Origin: Asterias amurensis | Taxonomy: Eukaryota > Echinodermata > Asteroidea > Forcipulatida > Asteriidae | DNA length: 64,000 nt | Assembly: GCF_032118995.1 (NCBI RefSeq) | Contig: NC_092654.1 | Location: forward strand, 1,426,001 to 1,490,000 | Direction: 5' to 3' | In this document: positions 48,001 to 57,000 of the stretch, one piece after another | How positions within the stretch are numbered: the first letter of the stretch is position 1 | Layout: the number at the start of each line of letters is the position of its first letter | Made by a program: the position numbers and the translations under genes | The notes under the pieces: model-generated | The model's input: only the letters and a program-made list of their open reading frames with translations | The model's database searches: none | What the model was told of the DNA's origin: nothing

Positions 48001-48903
48001 GATTAATTCATTTGGGTTCTCCTCCCACATCTAAAACTCAAACTTTGACTTCTCTCTAAGGGGTTTTCTAGTACAGTTATGAAATTCCCTTATCTGTGAG
48101 TCATTTGCTTCACAACCAGAATTAAGAAAATAAATAGTAACCAAATATGACATTTCTCACGGACAAATTTCTCAACAGACTGTAACTGCACAAATTATTG
48201 CAGCCTTTAAGGCTTAAAAACGTCACCACCCACTTTTCCCTCTTCCATCGCCCAAAGAAAGATGCCCCAAGAAACTCACCGTTGCATCCTCCCCAGCATA
48301 ATGAGACAGAACCTTGAACCCTCCTGGGTGTCTAGTCACCCACTTTGACACGTCATAAGCCCCATTCTCAATCACCACCCACTTGTCCCCCTTCACCAAC
48401 ACCCTAAGAAACTCACCGTTGCATCCTCCCCAGCATAGTGAGACAGAACCTTGAACCCTCCTGGGTGTCTAGTCACCCACTTTGAGACGTCATAAACCCC
48501 ATTCTCAATCACCAACCACTTGTCCCTCTTCACCAACACCCTAAGAAACTCACCGTTGCATCCTCCCCAGCATAGTGAGACAGAACCTTGAACCCTCCTG
48601 GGTGTCTAGTCACCCACTTTGAGACGTCATAAACCCCATTCTCAATCACAAACCACTTGTCCCTCTTCACTAACACCCCAAGAAACTCACCGTTGCATCC
48701 TCCCCAGCATAATGAGACAGAACCTTGAACCCTCCTGGGTGTCTAGTCACCCACTTTGAGACGTCATAAACCCCATTCTCAATCACCACCCACTTGTCCG
48801 TCTTACTGCTGTGCTCCTTCACTTCATCCCAGGTATAGGTGTTCTTTTTGCTGACCTGGGCTGAACTCTGACCCTGCTGACCTTTACCCATGTTTCCATC
48901 CAA
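33041..48903 (-). CDS. FADS2-like: Front-end fatty-acid desaturase (Fads2-like), downstream tandem copy A, 441 aa
   Basis: Coding exons (transcription order): 48691-48903, 47223-47318, 45763-45960, 44717-44818, 44122-44308, 43324-43400, 43042-43139, 34173-34349, 33647-33772, 33041-33092; total 1,326 bp, open and in phase. This is an ER-membrane acyl-CoA desaturase that inserts a double bond between the carboxyl end and an existing bond in polyunsaturated fatty acids. The N-terminal cytochrome b5 domain has the haem motif HPGG (residues 55-58). The three di-iron histidine boxes are intact: HDLGH (177-181), HFQHH (214-218) and QIEHH (379-383), the last with the Gln typical of front-end desaturases. 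Human FADS2 has 444 aa. The region that separates delta-6/delta-5 from delta-4 fish enzymes reads FHYE, not YxxN, so delta-4 activity is unlikely; true regioselectivity cannot be read here. An acceptor just upstream of the ATG implies a 5' noncoding exon. Introns carry a LINE fragment, a satellite and a 3.9-kb transposon. Confidence 0.95.
33808..33965. repeat. Partial copy of the 58407-type fold-back
   Basis: It matches the left arm of the 58407 element (ggatttgaaactttgcatgg, taatctctaaatgaaatggg) and the centre (tatgctctcaacgacttcag); the right arm is missing. It lies 35 bp upstream of desaturase A exon 9 in transcription direction. Confidence 0.6.
34480..34660. repeat. Degenerate left edge of the 89-bp satellite
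   Basis: C-rich sequence with recognisable but diverged satellite pieces (catcccccaatcaaacc, ctagctcatccctcc, ttccccttaatgatgctcc) runs up to the left end of the transposon. Array homogeneity drops here, as expected at an array border. It shows that the transposon inserted inside the array's first clean unit. Confidence 0.8.
35614..37149 (+). CDS. Putative three-exon 42-aa mini-gene inside a DNA transposon
   Basis: Not recognised. The predicted coding parts are 35614-35616 (ATG directly before a gtaagt donor), 36363-36448 (acceptor tttttacttttag, donor gtgagt) and 37110-37149 (acceptor tacatttag, ending TGA). They join in phase to a 42-residue product starting [15 protein letters not shown] and ending YLPFRMW. 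An in-frame TAA lies 21 bases before the ATG. If the other reading frame of exon 1 is used, splicing produces an early stop (TGA) within exon 2. The model rests only on three good splice signals and frame agreement. It lies wholly inside the 34661-38570 element, on the strand opposite the host desaturase. It could be a captured host gene fragment, a remnant of the element's own gene, or chance. Confidence 0.3.
36651..36933. mobile_element. hAT-like MITE nested in the 3.9-kb transposon
   Basis: The ends CAGGGGTCGAAATT and AATTTCGACCCCTG form inverted repeats of the CAGGGG type common in hAT elements. Flanks share TATGTT, probably a worn target duplication. The interior repeats 'gggcta' and 'agcccg' motifs in inverted orientation. 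It has no coding capacity. Confidence 0.75.
38571..42657. repeat. 89-bp satellite array, about 46 units, in desaturase A intron 7
   Basis: A highly homogeneous C-rich tandem array has a unit of 88-89 bp. It contains tagctcgccctagctcat, cctcccccaatcatacccc and ttccccttaatgatgctcc. Units differ mainly in one segment: tagctcgccc (89 bp), ttgctgccc (88 bp) or tagctgccc. Long stretches alternate the first two types (for example 39320-40735), and other stretches repeat the second type, so amplification also acted on two-unit blocks. The array is strongly strand-asymmetric, C-rich on the plus strand and therefore G-rich in the desaturase pre-mRNA. Confidence 0.97.
42664..42862. mobile_element. GC-rich MITE at the right border of the satellite
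   Basis: Ends read AATAGACCGATCCATTAAGC and, on the other strand, AATAGACGGATCCAGTAGGC, an imperfect inverted repeat continuing into CCCCGCCC. Length is about 200 bp. The body is GC-rich, unlike the surrounding intron. No target duplication is clear. Confidence 0.55.
43562..43700 (-). mobile_element. tRNA-Asn-like SINE
   Basis: Reverse orientation: gtctgcgacctctggattaa, cgtgttggcgcttaacca and actgagctatctagccct. Further upstream ctttgtttgggggtgccagg is shared with the 60241 copy, marking extra family sequence beyond the tRNA part. Confidence 0.68.
44597..44682 (+). mobile_element. Diverged SINE head fragment
   Basis: ggcgtgtcagccaaggcagt, acatcgaattcaagctgtgg and gatgtgggttggaatcatg align with the SINE head. 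It lies 35 bp from desaturase A exon 4. Confidence 0.45.
45170..45535 (-). mobile_element. tRNA-derived SINE, (ATT)n tail
   Basis: Reverse orientation: (ATA)n tail at 45171-45186, then tatagcgctttttcactccc, and the head ctcggccacgacacccc ending near 45535. It lies in intron 3 of desaturase A, in that gene's sense orientation. Confidence 0.86.
45590..45703. mobile_element. 'aatttcat' fold-back element, partial
   Basis: The right arm agctttatgaaagtgggccc and internal aactggttaccagccaaaat are present; the left end is missing. It borders a SINE in intron 3 of desaturase A. Confidence 0.6.
46030..46741 (+). mobile_element. 5'-truncated LINE (L2/CR1-like) 3' end
   Basis: An open frame at 46084-46644 encodes the C-terminal part of a non-LTR retrotransposon ORF2. 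Recognisable stretches are [46 protein letters not shown] and [10 protein letters not shown]. These form the conserved region after the reverse transcriptase palm in L2/CR1-type elements. The endonuclease and catalytic RT motifs are missing, so the copy is a dead 5' truncation. The 3' UTR ends in GCGCTTTAAAAGAACGG followed by (TTA)n. It lies in intron 2 of desaturase A, opposite to that gene's transcription. The left boundary is approximate. Confidence 0.85.
46983..47160 (-). mobile_element. tRNA-derived SINE, third family
   Basis: Reverse orientation: tgctcagtactttcccaagt, gtgggattcaaacccacgac and ccaactagactaccgaggtt. It directly follows desaturase A exon 2, in sense orientation, starting ~60 bp after that exon's donor. 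Confidence 0.72.
47491..47869. mobile_element. TTAA fold-back element, family 2 (379 bp)
   Basis: The termini AGTCAGTGGACACTATTGG and ccaatagtgtccactgtct are inverted and flanked by TTAA. Internal inverted arms include gaggtctcaaaatca and tttgatttcgagacctc. It lies in intron 1 of desaturase A. Confidence 0.88.
48271..48690 (-). repeat. Three partial copies of the cytochrome b5 exon with splice donors (copy A)
   Basis: Immediately downstream of desaturase A exon 1 (48691-48903), the last ~109 exon bases plus ~28 intron bases recur as a tandem unit of exactly 137 bp. Donor-side exon ends fall at 48691, 48554, 48417 and 48280. Each copy keeps an open frame encoding [17 protein letters not shown] then HPGG and HYAGEDAT, followed by an intact GTGAGT. 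The residue after DKW varies: V, F, L and V. Gaps between a donor and the next copy are only ~28 bases, too short to be introns, and read-through meets a stop (TAG or TGA). The copies are therefore either decoy donors or minisatellite by-products. Confidence 0.9.
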
Positions 48904-51900
48904 GCTTCTTTCCTTTGAAATGAAAAAAAGTAAGCATCAAGTCTTAAAAAGTGCTACCACTACCTTTATGAAATCATGACCTACCACTAGTATAGGCCAT
49001 GTAATTTAGTCCAGCTCACTTCCTTGTATCTTAAAGTGCTACACTGGCTACCACTTCCTTTATGTAGGCCCTAATTGGAGATTTTTGGACAGTTCTTTTT
49101 AAAAGTTCTCGCCAGTAGTGCGCATGCTCAGGACTACGCGCGCAATACTTAGCATGTGCATGCAGTGAGCCATAAACCTTTTCGCAAACACCCATTCCGC
49201 AAGCACCAACCGTTGAATGAGGTGCATTGTGGTCTAGCTTATGAGCAAATTTGATCACCAGCTAGACCACAATGCACCTAATTCCACACCTAACGCACAC
49301 ACACCAGCATTTGCGAAAAAGGGACAGTTAATATGTCTGCTGCCACCAGCGTCGCAAAAGTCTCCAATTAGTCTAGAGCTACCACGTCTCTATACCTCTT
49401 GCCTACCTTTGGGCATATGTCATTAAAGTGCTGCCACTACCAACCTTCCTTGTTTTTATATATCACTGATGTCAAAGTGGTAGCACAAGAAAATGAAATC
49501 CCAGGCCTAAAAAGTCAGGCTTGGGGCACGGTACAAAAGCCAAGTGTGTTACCAGAGTACTAAAGTGACAGAGGAGTCCAACCTTACCTGGGCTAAAGTG
49601 ACATAATTTGTGATAATGTGAACAATGGAGAGAGCATTCAACAATAGTTTATCTTATCTCTACTGCCTACAATGGTATCAACAAACAGCTGACATAGAGA
49701 TGAGTAGGTACTTTACTTATTAATTCTGTTATACAATAGTCTAGACATAACTTGGCACTCTTCAGCCATATTTAGTGAGTCACAATTTTAAAAAAGGATT
49801 ACAGCGCCCCATCAGTAATTATGTAAGGTCTAAGGTCTTGTGTTTATTTACAAAACTTGCCCAGCAGCTACAGATTAATTGTCTGAATTATTATCCGCCC
49901 CAAAACCACTGAATTTGTTCTTACCTGAGAAGAAGGGTTACCGCATATATACATCAAGAAAAAGAGAGAAAAATAAGGTAATTAGTTCGAATACTGTTGA
50001 AAAGAAAACACCTTTCATAGCCCGGAAATCACCAGGGCCAGCCTACATCCCTCACCATAGATAAAATGGTTTCACCTTGCTCCACGCATGCAACCACGGG
50101 TAGGTTTTCAATGGAAACTCGCCCAACTGTCACACCCGGTCGCATCCCGGTCAACATCAAAATCCAGCACCGGAAATTATTTAGTTTTTCAGGTTTTAAT
50201 TAACACAAATTGTGATACGAAAACAGGCGCAAACTTACCTTTACCATATACCAGCAGTGCGATGTTTTCTCTCAAGATTTGATGTAGGAAAGATGTTCCC
50301 TTGATCCCAATGATCACCCGCCCGTTCACAGATAGAGCAGTCCACCTGGCACACACGCTGGCTAGCCCCTGGGACTGAGTAGAGACCGGGGTGGGGGGGG
50401 GGGGGGGGGTTGATGGTTGACTGACTAGGCAGCCTCTTGTTATCGCACCTCCTGCAAACACTTCAACAACAACAAAGCGGCCATCCGTCCTTGAATTCTT
50501 ACATAAATCCCTTTTTTTTCATTTGCCAAATAGAGCGAATGTAATTACGCCACCCATCCGATGCGTGATCACGCCATGTTACTATATAAATTAGTTGGTT
50601 TTAATTTTAAAGCGGTAAAACTTTTCCAAAATTAATCGCACATGGTTGTGGAGAAAGGAAATGCAAACTAGATTAAGTTTACTTTTCGAAATGACCATTT
50701 TAACCGGGCACGAATACGTTCTTTGGTATAACATCTGCTCATGAATTTTAATTTTAATTTGAAACCCGACTAAAAAAATTACTAGGTAGTTCAAAGCGCT
50801 CTACCTTCAACCGTTTTTGTTTTCCTCTTGCCGGCCATTTTGTTTTGTCTTCCAATATTCACCCAATACATTGTATCATAATGACACCAAGTCCTTGACT
50901 TTTGTTGTGCTCCCTCCGGAAAACAAAGTTCCCTTTACTGTTTTATTTCTATTTTGTCTATTGTATTTTGCTTTGTAACTTTGCAACAACAACATCGAAT
51001 AAAATAAAGTCAAATGGTCAAAATAAACGTTTTAATCTGGGATAAGAAACCCTGGGAGACAAAAGGGTCTGAAACTGAAATCTAAAAGGTTTTAATTGTA
51101 GTATTTTCACCTTTTGGTAATCCCTGGAGCTTTATATCAAAAAGAACGTTTAGAGGGAATAGGATCCTCAATGCTGGAAAAGTCAGATTAAAGAAGACGG
51201 TTGCCTTTAAAGAAAAAAAAAAAACAGCTATTTTTTTGCATCGGAGACTCCCAACAAAAGTCTAAAATCAGATAACATTCTCCAATGTTTAATCCAAGGT
51301 TAAAAAAAGGCAAACAAATAAACTAAAACATCGTCTGGCCCACAGGGGGATAATCCCCAGACTTAACTGTCAACAATAATTTGCAATTAGACAATTTGCT
51401 TACGATTTCGTAAGGTTTTTAATTACGGCACTTATTATAAAAAAAATGATTTTCACAATTGTTAAACAATTTCCAAATTAATTCTTCCAACTAAACTTCA
51501 AACCAAATGCAAGGGCAAACATACACAAAATCTCTACAAAAACATTTAAAGTACAATAATAAGATTTCATGAAGGTTAAACATATAAAATGGGTTGAGTT
51601 TTAAATACTTTCTTTCTTTAACAATTGGCCCAATTTCATATATCTGCTTAAACACAAAAAGTGGCGAAGACACATGAGTAACTTTTCAAATGTCTTACGA
51701 TCCCCTAAAATGATAAGTGAACATTCAAATGTAAATGGATTCTCTTCTTTGAGATTACCTGAAACTGGTTGCCTGTAAATTGCCCCTTGTGAAATGACCA
51801 ATTTACAAAGACAAAACTCTAACACTTTTATACTTCTAAATATCTTGAGAAACAAAAGCAACAAATTTTCTTGTAAAAAGTGTCCAACTGGTTGGAAAGC

Positions 51901-51979
51901 TGAGTACATTTACACATTATTTAACACCGATAACAGTTATACAATTAACTTATCCCACTAAATTGAAATATAAATTTAA
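48904..51979. other. Between the two desaturases, upstream of copy A
   Basis: It should hold the promoter and 5' noncoding exon of desaturase A. A palindrome around 49205-49290 (gctagaccacaatgcacct with its complement) and a 19-base G run near 50391 are visible. No coding sequence is recognised. Confidence 0.45.
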
Positions 51980-52361
51980 AGGAACACGTTGCCTTGGATC
52001 GGACGAGTTGGTCAAAACAAAAGCGTTTGTGACCGTTTTTTATAAAATGCATATAGTTGGAAAGATGTTTTAAAAGTAGAATACAATGATCCACACAAGT
52101 TTGCCTCGAAATTGCGTGGTTTTCCTTCTACTGTGCGAACTAACATGGTCAGCCATTTATGGGAGTCAAAATTTTGACCCCCATAAATGGCCGACGTGTT
52201 AGTCGACGAGGTAAAAGGAAAACCACGCAATTTTGAGGCATGTTTGTGTGGATCATTATATTCTACTTTTATAACATCTTTCTACCCATATGCATTTTAT
52301 AAAAAACGGTTACAAACGCTTTTCAAAGACCAACTCGACCGATCCAAGGCAACGTGTTCCT
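51980..52361. mobile_element. TTAA fold-back element, family 1, first of a duplicated pair
   Basis: 382 bp, as long as the 10549 copy, with TTAA on both sides. The following ~390 bp are repeated after the next copy, making this the start of a 775-bp tandem duplication between the two desaturases. Confidence 0.9.
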
Positions 52362-52754
52362 TTAATATTTGCACAGTATTTGGGCGGGGATGTCAAAAGC
52401 AATTCATAATATTTACAAACAATTAGAATGTTTTCCGTAAAGGCACCAATTGTTAAAGATAACTTTCTCATTAGTGTCTAGCTGGTGGGAAATAGTACTC
52501 CAAAATTAATAAAATCTGACAAAACTGCATTATTTATTTCTCCCATTTCCAACAAAATATTATTTTTATGTCTGCATAATTTGAGGATTGAGAATTTCAA
52601 AAGGCAAATCATAATATTTACAAAGATCAGAATTTTTCTGTAAAGGCACACACTAAATGTGAAAGACAACTTTGACATGGAGCTGAAATATTACATAATT
52701 TCAAACCTAAGAAACTTTTTCAATAAAGTTGATTGTTTTCTCCGCATACCTAAA

Positions 52755-53133
52755 AGGAACACGTTGCCTTGGATCGGTCGTGTTGGTCTTTAAAAAGCGT
52801 TTGAAACCATTTGTTATAAAATGCATTTTAGAAAGATGTTTTAAAAGTAGAATACAATTATCCACACAAGTTTGCCTCAAAATTGCGTGGTTTTCATTTT
52901 ACTGTGCGAACTAACACGGTCGGCCATTTATGGGAGTCAAAATTTTGACTCCCATAAATGGCCGACCGTGTTAGTCAACGAGGTAAAAGGAAAACCGTGC
53001 AATTTCGAGGCATGTTTGTGTGGATCATTGTGTTCTACTTTTAAAATATCTTTCTAACCATATGCATTTTATAACAAACGGTTACAAGCGCTTTTCAAAG
53101 ACCAACTCGACCGATCCAAGGCAACGTGTTCCT
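52755..53133. mobile_element. TTAA fold-back element, family 1, second of a duplicated pair
   Basis: Begins after CTAA (a worn TTAA) and ends at TTAA. It is flanked on the right by a second copy of the sequence that follows the 51980 element. Confidence 0.88.
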
Positions 53134-54005
53134 TTAATATCTGCACAGTATTTGGGCGGGGATTTCAAAAGCAATTCATAATATTTACAAACAATTGGAA
53201 TGTTTTCCGTAAAGGCACCAACTGTTAAAGATAACTTTCTCATTAGTGTCTAGCTGGTGGGAAATAGTACTCTAAAAATTAATAAAATCTGACAAAAACT
53301 GAATTACTTATTTCTCCCAATTCCAATACAATGTGAATTTAACGTCTGCATAATTTGAGGATTGGGAATTTCAAAAGGCAAATCATAAAATTTACAAAGA
53401 TCAGAATTTTTTTCTGTAAAGGCACATAAGCAATAAGTGTGAAAGACAACTTTTAAATGGAACGGAAATATTACATAATTTCTAACCTAAGAAACTTTTT
53501 CAATAAAGTTGATTGTTTTCTCCGCATACCTTAACCATAAAAATGCACCAATATATTTGATTCATCATAAACTATCACTCGTCAATTTCATAATGGGAAT
53601 AGGTTAAGAGAATTTGCAGGACAATGTTTTAAAAGTAAAATTTTGTTTTTGAAATTGCTTTGAACCACCCACCTCAAATCTCAACTTATTGAGGTATTGC
53701 AGTATGCAACTTTGTAGTTAAAACAGAAGAGGTTATGACCAAACACACACAACTTTGCACACCGTTCTTCAGTTTTCTATTTATCAGATTTGCTACGTAT
53801 TTGTATTTGTTACGTATTTTAGAATTTCTAGTTATTTTGTAAAAATACAAAATGTGACCAGAGTACACAATAACTAGTTGGCACATTGCAATTGAGTTTC
53901 AATTTTTCAGTTATTTCTTTTGACCAACCCAAGAAATTGGTAAACCCAAATAATCTGAATTGCGGACAAGTCGTTTTTAGCAACATTCCACTCTCACAAA
54001 CTTAT

Positions 54006-57000
54006 CTAGGTGTGGTGGTAGGCGTCATACCAAAGCTGACCAGAACTCTTGAGGGAGCTGCAATTAAAAACACACACACAAATTGTTTAAATATAAAGGT
54101 GCAGAAAAATTGAATGTCCTTCTAAAATGGTTTTCACTCGTTTCTCCTACTGTGCGAGTGCTCAACACAAAATGTACTTAACAAAGAGTGTTCAAAATCA
54201 CTGTCATAGTAGAATAGTTTGACAAAGTGTATTGCAAGTGCAGGCCTATATTTCATCAACAATTAGTATGGTATAGGTATCTAGTGATGATTTATAATAA
54301 TAACAACTACTACTTATATAGCCAGTTTTTACAATAATGTATCAGTGAGCTTTATATATGTCCTTGTCATTGTGCCAAAAACATTGCTCTTATCTTTTTC
54401 AGCTCCCTGGGGATTATACAGCCCGAGCTGCCGTGGCACTCTAAAGACTTTTTCATACACAATATCAACCTCTACCCTTAGAGGTAACCTCTACCCTTAG
54501 AGGTACCATAGATTTTAACAATGTATCCCTGACTTCAGGCCTTCAGGGAACCTCAGGTACTCACCGCACAATATCAGTAAAGGCACCGAGTAATGTCTTA
54601 GTCTGGTAGCTGAGACCATGTTTGATACACAGGGACTTGACATGGGGTGCTATCTTTGCGTAGTTGTGTCTGGGCATGGTGGGGAAGAGACTGAAACCAA
54701 AAATAGACAAAATAGAGAGTTATTACAACACAAATCCCCTACAAGTGTTGTTATGATTTAAAACAAATAAAAGAGAAGGTTTTTTAAATTATAGGATTTG
54801 AGGCATTGCATGGTGAGGTATCAATATATATTTGGTTTGCGGTAACACCGTGTGTGTATCTACTTGCCAGGTAGAGTTTGTTCTTAGAGAACTGTCTAGC
54901 TTAATTCTACTACCGCGGAGTAGATTGTTCGGGTGTTCGGGAGACCTCCAGTTCTGAAAAGAATTGCCCTGCTTATTAACTATTACCTGGGCGGATGGTA
55001 ATTAGTCTCCTGACGATGACTAGAGCAAGCTAGTCGAAACGTTGAGACCAACCCAAGAACTGACTCCACGGTAGTACAGTTAATTACGATCCTATAAGCT
55101 AAAGTAGTAGTCCCAGCCTATTTCTTTACCATCCACCCAGGTAATAGTTAATAAGCAGGACAGTTCTTTTCAGAACTTAGTAGTCTCCCGAACACCCAAA
55201 CAATCTACTATGCGGTAGTAGAATTAAGCAAGACAGTTCTCTAAGAACAAACTCTACCTGGCAAGAAGATACACACATGGTGTTACCACAAACCAAATAT
55301 ATATTGTTTTTTAAATTATCATCCATATGAGAAAATGGGGGGAAAAAAAAGTCCCTACACATACACACACAGGGTGCCAGACTATATTTCCTTCCAGCCT
55401 CAGTTTGGTTACACTGAAAGAGAAATAAGATGGAGGCAGTGAAGTTTTATATCTTACTGGTGCTCAATCTGGAAGTTGAGATGTCCGGTGAACCAATCGT
55501 TGAAAGCGGAGGGTTCGACGTTGCAGGTGGCGTGTAGCTGCAGAGACAGCCAGTCTTTCTGGGTATCATTGTCTACCTCCATGGGTATATGGTTCATCTG
55601 GGTCACCCACACGAACCAATGACTCTCAAGAAACCTGGAAGGTTGGGGGAAAACAATCTATCAATCAACCAGATGATAATTATAATAATAACAATTAATA
55701 ATTTGGGAGGCTAATCATCCTTACTCACAGCTAAGAGCTGAATTGCAAAGTTTGAGAAGCACGCATGCAAGGGCGCCTTTGACAGCCAGCCACATCAAGC
55801 CATTATGACCACGGAGCACAGCCAGAGATCGAAAAGGGAGGAAAACCGAATGGTCTGGAAAACCCTTGTGGCACAGCAGAGAACCAACGCACAACTCAAC
55901 TCACATGGCCCTGGCCGGGTATTGAACCAGGGTCACCTGGAAATATTAATTCCATTCTGGAATAAAACATTACATTTTTCTTTTAGACAAGACTTTAGAC
56001 TTACCTCACAAACATATAAAGACCAAGTGCACCGAGTCCACCAAGGAGGGGTCCATAAAAGTAGAACCAACGCACAAAGAAGAAAACAGTCCATGCAAGA
56101 TCCTTAGGAGGAAATAGAAAGACAAAATGTTTAGTTATAAGAAAAATGAAATACAGAAATATCAATACACAGGAAAGATTTTGATTGGATTTGAATCGGT
56201 TTCGTAGGAAACATTCCATCGCAACCAAAGGTCGAATTCTGAAATCTTTAACAATAGTTATCAGCCAATACAAAATCAAATTCAAGAAAGCAAATCAATA
56301 AGCATAAAGTCTCAACAGCATGCTTACAGAGAAAAATTAGAAAAAAGAAGAGGGTCTACGTTTTCAACAGATGCTCTTAGAGTCTAGGAATACTGTTTAG
56401 CAGACGAACTAAATAAAGGACTGTGCTCTTCTTGTAGCGCTCTGTTTTGCAGCAAACTGAAGTGTACCTTAAACTATTGCACAGTAGTGTTCGGTGGAAA
56501 TCTGGTCTAGTTGGAGGAAGCCAGTCACTTGCATGAGCCTTTCCTCATGCCAAAGCAAGGGGGGGGGGCCATGACACTTCTTTTAATTTTCTCAACCCTT
56601 TTTCTCCTTTGTTTGGTAAAAGTTGTTCAGTTTATTGCTTTTACTTACCGTCCATATTCTTTTAGTGATTACGTGATACAGGTTCTCGGTGTGAAAGTAG
56701 ATGGGTAGCAGGAGGGGCGGACCAACTGTCATCAAAACAAAAAATTACATAAATAAATGTTTTATTTTATTTTTATAATTCTCTTGCAACTTCAAGGACC
56801 AAGTGAGTAAAAATGTCCTCATATTTGTTATTTTATGCATATAAGTTGGGATACACCAAGTGAGAATACTTGACTTTGACAATTACCAAAAGTGTCCAGT
56901 GTCTTTAAGCATAAGGCTTGAACTGTAAATAGTTTATCTTGTTAAAAACTTTGTGACTTACTCAGGAAGAAATATCCCTGCTGGTAGTTATACGGCATAA

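Larger units (their letters stand above)
51980..53529. repeat. 775-bp tandem duplication containing a fold-back element plus flank
   Basis: Unit 1 (51980-52754) and unit 2 (52755-53529) each consist of one family-1 fold-back followed by ~390 bp beginning cagtatttgggcgggga and ending gttttctccgcatacc. The copies differ by scattered substitutions and small indels, so the duplication is not very recent. Just after unit 2 the sequence reads TTAA. Confidence 0.88.

Noticed and set aside
48271-48690. Alternative mutually exclusive cytochrome b5 exons
   Set aside because: There are only ~28 bases between a donor and the next copy, with no branch point or pyrimidine tract, so copies cannot be separate internal exons following exon 1.
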